From an uncultured Kiritimatiellota bacterium (lineage in GTDB: Bacteria; Verrucomicrobiota; Kiritimatiellia; RFP12; UBA1067), in assembly GCA_934667295.1 (NCBI GenBank), contig CAKULR010000090.1, positions 1 through 7,195 on the forward strand: 7,195 nucleotides of DNA. The letters are read 5' to 3'. Positions 4,695 to 7,195 of the stretch are shown piece by piece. The position numbers and the translations under genes are program-made. Every line of letters begins with the position of its first letter. Position 1 is the first letter of the stretch. Under the pieces are notes generated by a model. It saw only the letters and a program-made list of their open reading frames with translations. It searched no databases and was not told where the DNA came from.

Positions 4695-7195
4695 AAAACT
4701 TGTTTGCTGGCCTTTGGGGCCGTTCTATGCGGTAGTTTCGCGCTTGCCGCCTCCGGGGAAGACCATTCGGAGGTCAAGGCCGCGAAGTCGTCCATCGTAC
4801 TCCCGACGTACGCGCCGGGAGGATATGACAAGACGCCGTTGTTCTACACGGGGCGCGTCTATCAGGGCGCGCAGGGGCGTGTCTACCCGTATCCCATGCA
4901 GGACGTCCTCTTCGACGGCAGGGTCGACGAGACGTACACGTATCTGACGCTTGAGAACAAGTGGCTTCAGATGGGGCTTCTGCCCGAACATGGCGGGCAT
5001 CTCCTCAACTTTACGGACAAGCAGACGGGCTTTGAGACGTTCTACCGCCAGCACGTCGTCAAGCCCGCGCTCATCGGCATGCTCGGCGCGTGGATCTCCG
5101 GCGGCGTGGAGTGGAACTTCCCGCACCACCACCGCGCGACGACGGCGATGCCGATCGACTGGAGACTCGCGGCGAACGCGGACGGTTCAAAGACGGTTTG
5201 GATCGGCGAGACGGAGCTGCGCCGTCGCCTGAAGTGGACGATCGGCCTGTCGATGATGCCCGACCGCGCCGTCCTGCGGGCCGACAACGTCTTCATGAAC
5301 CGCGGCCCGTTCATCGAGTCGATGATCTACTGGGCGAACGTTTCGGTCCACTGCGGCGATGACTACCAGATCATCTTCCCGCCGAGCTGCCATCTCGGCT
5401 TCGACCACCACAAGAACTACTGGACGAGCTGGCCGATCGGACCGCGCAAGGAGGAAATCGAGCTTCTGCCGTCCCAGCGCTCGAAGTACGCCGATGACAT
5501 CTCGGGTACGATGGACCTCTCGTGGTGGCGCAACTACACGATCGAATCGCGCTCCATCTTCGCGATGGACCCCGACAACGCCTGGCTCGCGGGCATGGAA
5601 CACAAGCGGAACATGGGCACGGCGCACGTCTCGAACCGCCACCTCACGGTCGGCAAGAAGTTCTTCCTCTGGGGCAACTTCCCCGAGGCGCACGTCTGGG
5701 ACACGGTGCTGACCGACAGCGACGGTCCGTACCTGGAGCTGATGGTGGGATGCTGGAGCGACAACCAGCCCGACTACTCGTGGATCGCGCCCTACGAGAC
5801 GCGCCGGGTCGCGCAGTACTGGTTCCCCGTGAAGGGCATTGGCGGCGTGAAGAACGTGACGATCGACGGTGCGGTGAACGTTGACCGTCGCGGCAAGGAG
5901 GAACTTCTGGTCGGGTTCCACTCGACGCGCGCGCTGAAGGGCTGCACGGTGCGCGTTCTGCGGAAGGGCGCGGACGCGCCCGTCTTCGAGGAGAAGAACG
6001 TCGCCCTCGACCCGGACACGCCGTGGTGCAAGCCCGTCAAGGTCGCGGCTGACGCGGCCGATCAGGAGTTCACGGCGACGCTTGCGGATGCTTCCGGCAA
6101 GGTCTTCCTCGCCTACACGCCCGTCGGGCCGGACCCCCACGACCCGCTGCCGCCGAAGGTGGAGAACCCGAAGGATCCGAAGGAATACGCGTCGGCCGAA
6201 CTCGCCTACGAAGTCGGTCTGCGCCTCGACCAGTTCCACAACGGTCTCATCGACCCCGAACCGTACTACCGCCGTGCGCTGGAAATCGACCCCGACTACA
6301 CGCGCGCCAACCTCGCGCTCGGCGTCCGCCGCCTCAAGAACGGCGCGTACGCGGAGGCGAGACCGTATCTCGCGCGGGCCGTCCGCCGCGCGACCCAGAA
6401 CTTCACGCGCGCCCTCGACGCCGCGCCCGAATACTACCTTGCGCTCTGCGAGAAGGGCCTCGGCAACCTCAAGGCCGCCGAAGACCTCTTCTGGCGCTGC
6501 ACGTGGCGGCAGAGCTACAAGAAGGAATCCTACGTCGAGATCGCGCGCTTCGCGCTGCTCAGGGGCGACTTCGCCGAGGCCCTGCTGCGCATCGACGACG
6601 CGCTCGCGCTCGGACAGGACGAGGCGAAGCTCTGGACGCTGAAGGCGCTTGCGCTCCGCAAGCTCGGCCGCGCCGCCGAAGCCGCGCCGTGCCTCGACCG
6701 GGCGTTCGCGTGCGATCCGCTCGAATACTGGGGCGTGGTCGAGCGGACGGGCGGCATGTCCTTCGCCGAGGCGGAGAAGAACCGCGGCCTCAAGGCACAG
6801 CAGCTCCTCGAATGCGTGGGCGACTACTGGGCCGTCGGCTGTTACGGCGAGGTCGTCGCCCTCTGCGACGCCGCGCTCGCGAAGGCGCGTGCCGAGAAAC
6901 CGTATGCGACGGAGGGGGCCTTGCCGCTCGGGGAGACGCTGGCCGCGTGCAACAGCTACCGCGAGCCGATGTTCGCTTTCTTCAAGGCGGCGGCGGAGGC
7001 GAAGCTGAATCCGTCGGCGAAGCCCGTCCTCGACAGGGTGGACTGGATCTACTGCTTCCCGAGCCGCCTGGAGGAGCTGGAGGTTCTCCAGTGGGCGGCG
7101 GCGAACCTGCCGCCAGATGCGGACACGCAGTATTTCCTCGGCGAGATCCTCTGGAACATGGACCGGAAGGATGCCGCGCTCGGCGCGTGGAAGAA
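4692..7195 (+). CDS. Secreted DUF5107-like protein with C-terminal TPR repeats, 3'-truncated by the window edge
   Basis: The frame stays open from the ATG at 4692 to the right edge, 834 full codons, and continues beyond. Residues 1-20 form a Sec signal peptide (MKTCLLAFGAVLCGSFALAA, likely cut after ALA), placing the protein in the periplasm or outside. Residues 75-115 (YLTLENKWLQMGLLPEHGG, then DKQTGFETFY) recall the start of aldose-1-epimerase/mutarotase-like beta-sandwiches. GGVEWNFPHHHR (137-148), the following MPIDW, and FPPSCHLGFDHH with WTSWPIG (229-248) are typical of DUF5107. From about residue 500 come helical TPR-type repeats (AELAYEVGLRLDQFHNG, YYRRALEIDPDYTRANLALG, AKLWTLKALALRKLGRAAEA), matching the DUF5107-TPR proteins I know, which run to about 1,000-1,100 residues. 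Sugar or glycan binding or processing is plausible; no catalytic activity can be assigned. An in-frame ATG at 4683 is rejected because it lies in the -10 box. Confidence 0.88.
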   Translation, partial: MKTCLLAFGAVLCGSFALAASGEDHSEVKAAKSSIVLPTYAPGGYDKTPLFYTGRVYQGAQGRVYPYPMQDVLFDGRVDETYTYLTLENKWLQMGLLPEHGGHLLNFTDKQTGFETFYRQHVVKPALIGMLGAWISGGVEWNFPHHHRATTAMPIDWRLAANADGSKTVWIGETELRRRLKWTIGLSMMPDRAVLRADNVFMNRGPFIESMIYWANVSVHCGDDYQIIFPPSCHLGFDHHKNYWTSWPIGPRKEEIELLPSQRSKYADDISGTMDLSWWRNYTIESRSIFAMDPDNAWLAGMEHKRNMGTAHVSNRHLTVGKKFFLWGNFPEAHVWDTVLTDSDGPYLELMVGCWSDNQPDYSWIAPYETRRVAQYWFPVKGIGGVKNVTIDGAVNVDRRGKEELLVGFHSTRALKGCTVRVLRKGADAPVFEEKNVALDPDTPWCKPVKVAADAADQEFTATLADASGKVFLAYTPVGPDPHDPLPPKVENPKDPKEYASAELAYEVGLRLDQFHNGLIDPEPYYRRALEIDPDYTRANLALGVRRLKNGAYAEARPYLARAVRRATQNFTRALDAAPEYYLALCEKGLGNLKAAEDLFWRCTWRQSYKKESYVEIARFALLRGDFAEALLRIDDALALGQDEAKLWTLKALALRKLGRAAEAAPCLDRAFACDPLEYWGVVERTGGMSFAEAEKNRGLKAQQLLECVGDYWAVGCYGEVVALCDAALAKARAEKPYATEGALPLGETLAACNSYREPMFAFFKAAAEAKLNPSAKPVLDRVDWIYCFPSRLEELEVLQWAAANLPPDADTQYFLGEILWNMDRKDAALGAWK

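Noticed and set aside
5187..6239. Long minus-strand frame opposite the DUF5107 gene (350 codons)
   Set aside because: It lies wholly antisense to a clear signal-peptide/DUF5107 frame with normal codon bias, and its sequence is low-complexity Arg/Val-rich.

Overview
The window is GC-rich chromosomal DNA from a bacterium. The gene content (an AraC-type regulator with a LacI-type sensor domain, an exported RpiB-like sugar isomerase, a large secreted DUF5107-type protein with TPR repeats), together with short hairpin repeats between genes, suggests a carbohydrate-degrading member of the Verrucomicrobiota/Kiritimatiellota/Lentisphaerota group. That placement is inference from gene content; there is no marker gene.

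Layout, left to right. (1) 2-946, +: the 3' part of a heavy-metal P1B-type ATPase. It keeps the CPC, DKTGTLT, TGD and GDGVND motifs but has only 58 residues between the phosphorylated Asp and the TGD motif, so nearly all of the nucleotide-binding domain is missing. (2) 947-1420: no protein gene. It holds a near-consensus promoter, about 195 bp of hairpin-rich sequence and an excellent intrinsic terminator, which together look like an independent small RNA gene. Three tandem 29-bp hairpin repeats and degenerate relatives follow. (3) 1421-1945, +: RpiB/LacA/LacB-family isomerase with an apparent signal peptide. (4) 1942-3093, -: XylR-like regulator, convergent with the isomerase; the two stop codons share a CTAG palindrome. 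(5) 3094-3370: region upstream of both the regulator and the next gene, with promoters on both strands, an 18-bp tandem repeat and one copy of a 19-bp repeat. (6) 3371-4423, +: unrecognised arginine-rich protein with its own promoter and a strong ribosome binding site; a second copy of the 19-bp repeat lies inside it. (7) 4424-4691: a 24-bp tandem repeat and a strong hairpin, with no convincing gene. (8) 4692 to beyond the right edge, +: a secreted DUF5107-like/TPR protein, the largest gene here, at least 834 residues.

How the parts may work together. The isomerase, regulator and secreted protein all fit carbohydrate use, but nothing here fixes the sugar. The regulator gene and the DUF5107 gene share an almost identical 16-bp start region, TACAATGTRCGCCATG, in which a -10 hexamer ends exactly 7 nt before the ATG and there is no ribosome binding site. 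This predicts leaderless mRNAs, and possibly common control, for these two genes, whereas the isomerase and the unknown gene have ordinary leaders with ribosome binding sites. The most unusual items are this shared leaderless start, the candidate small RNA, the ATPase without an N domain, and the exported isomerase.
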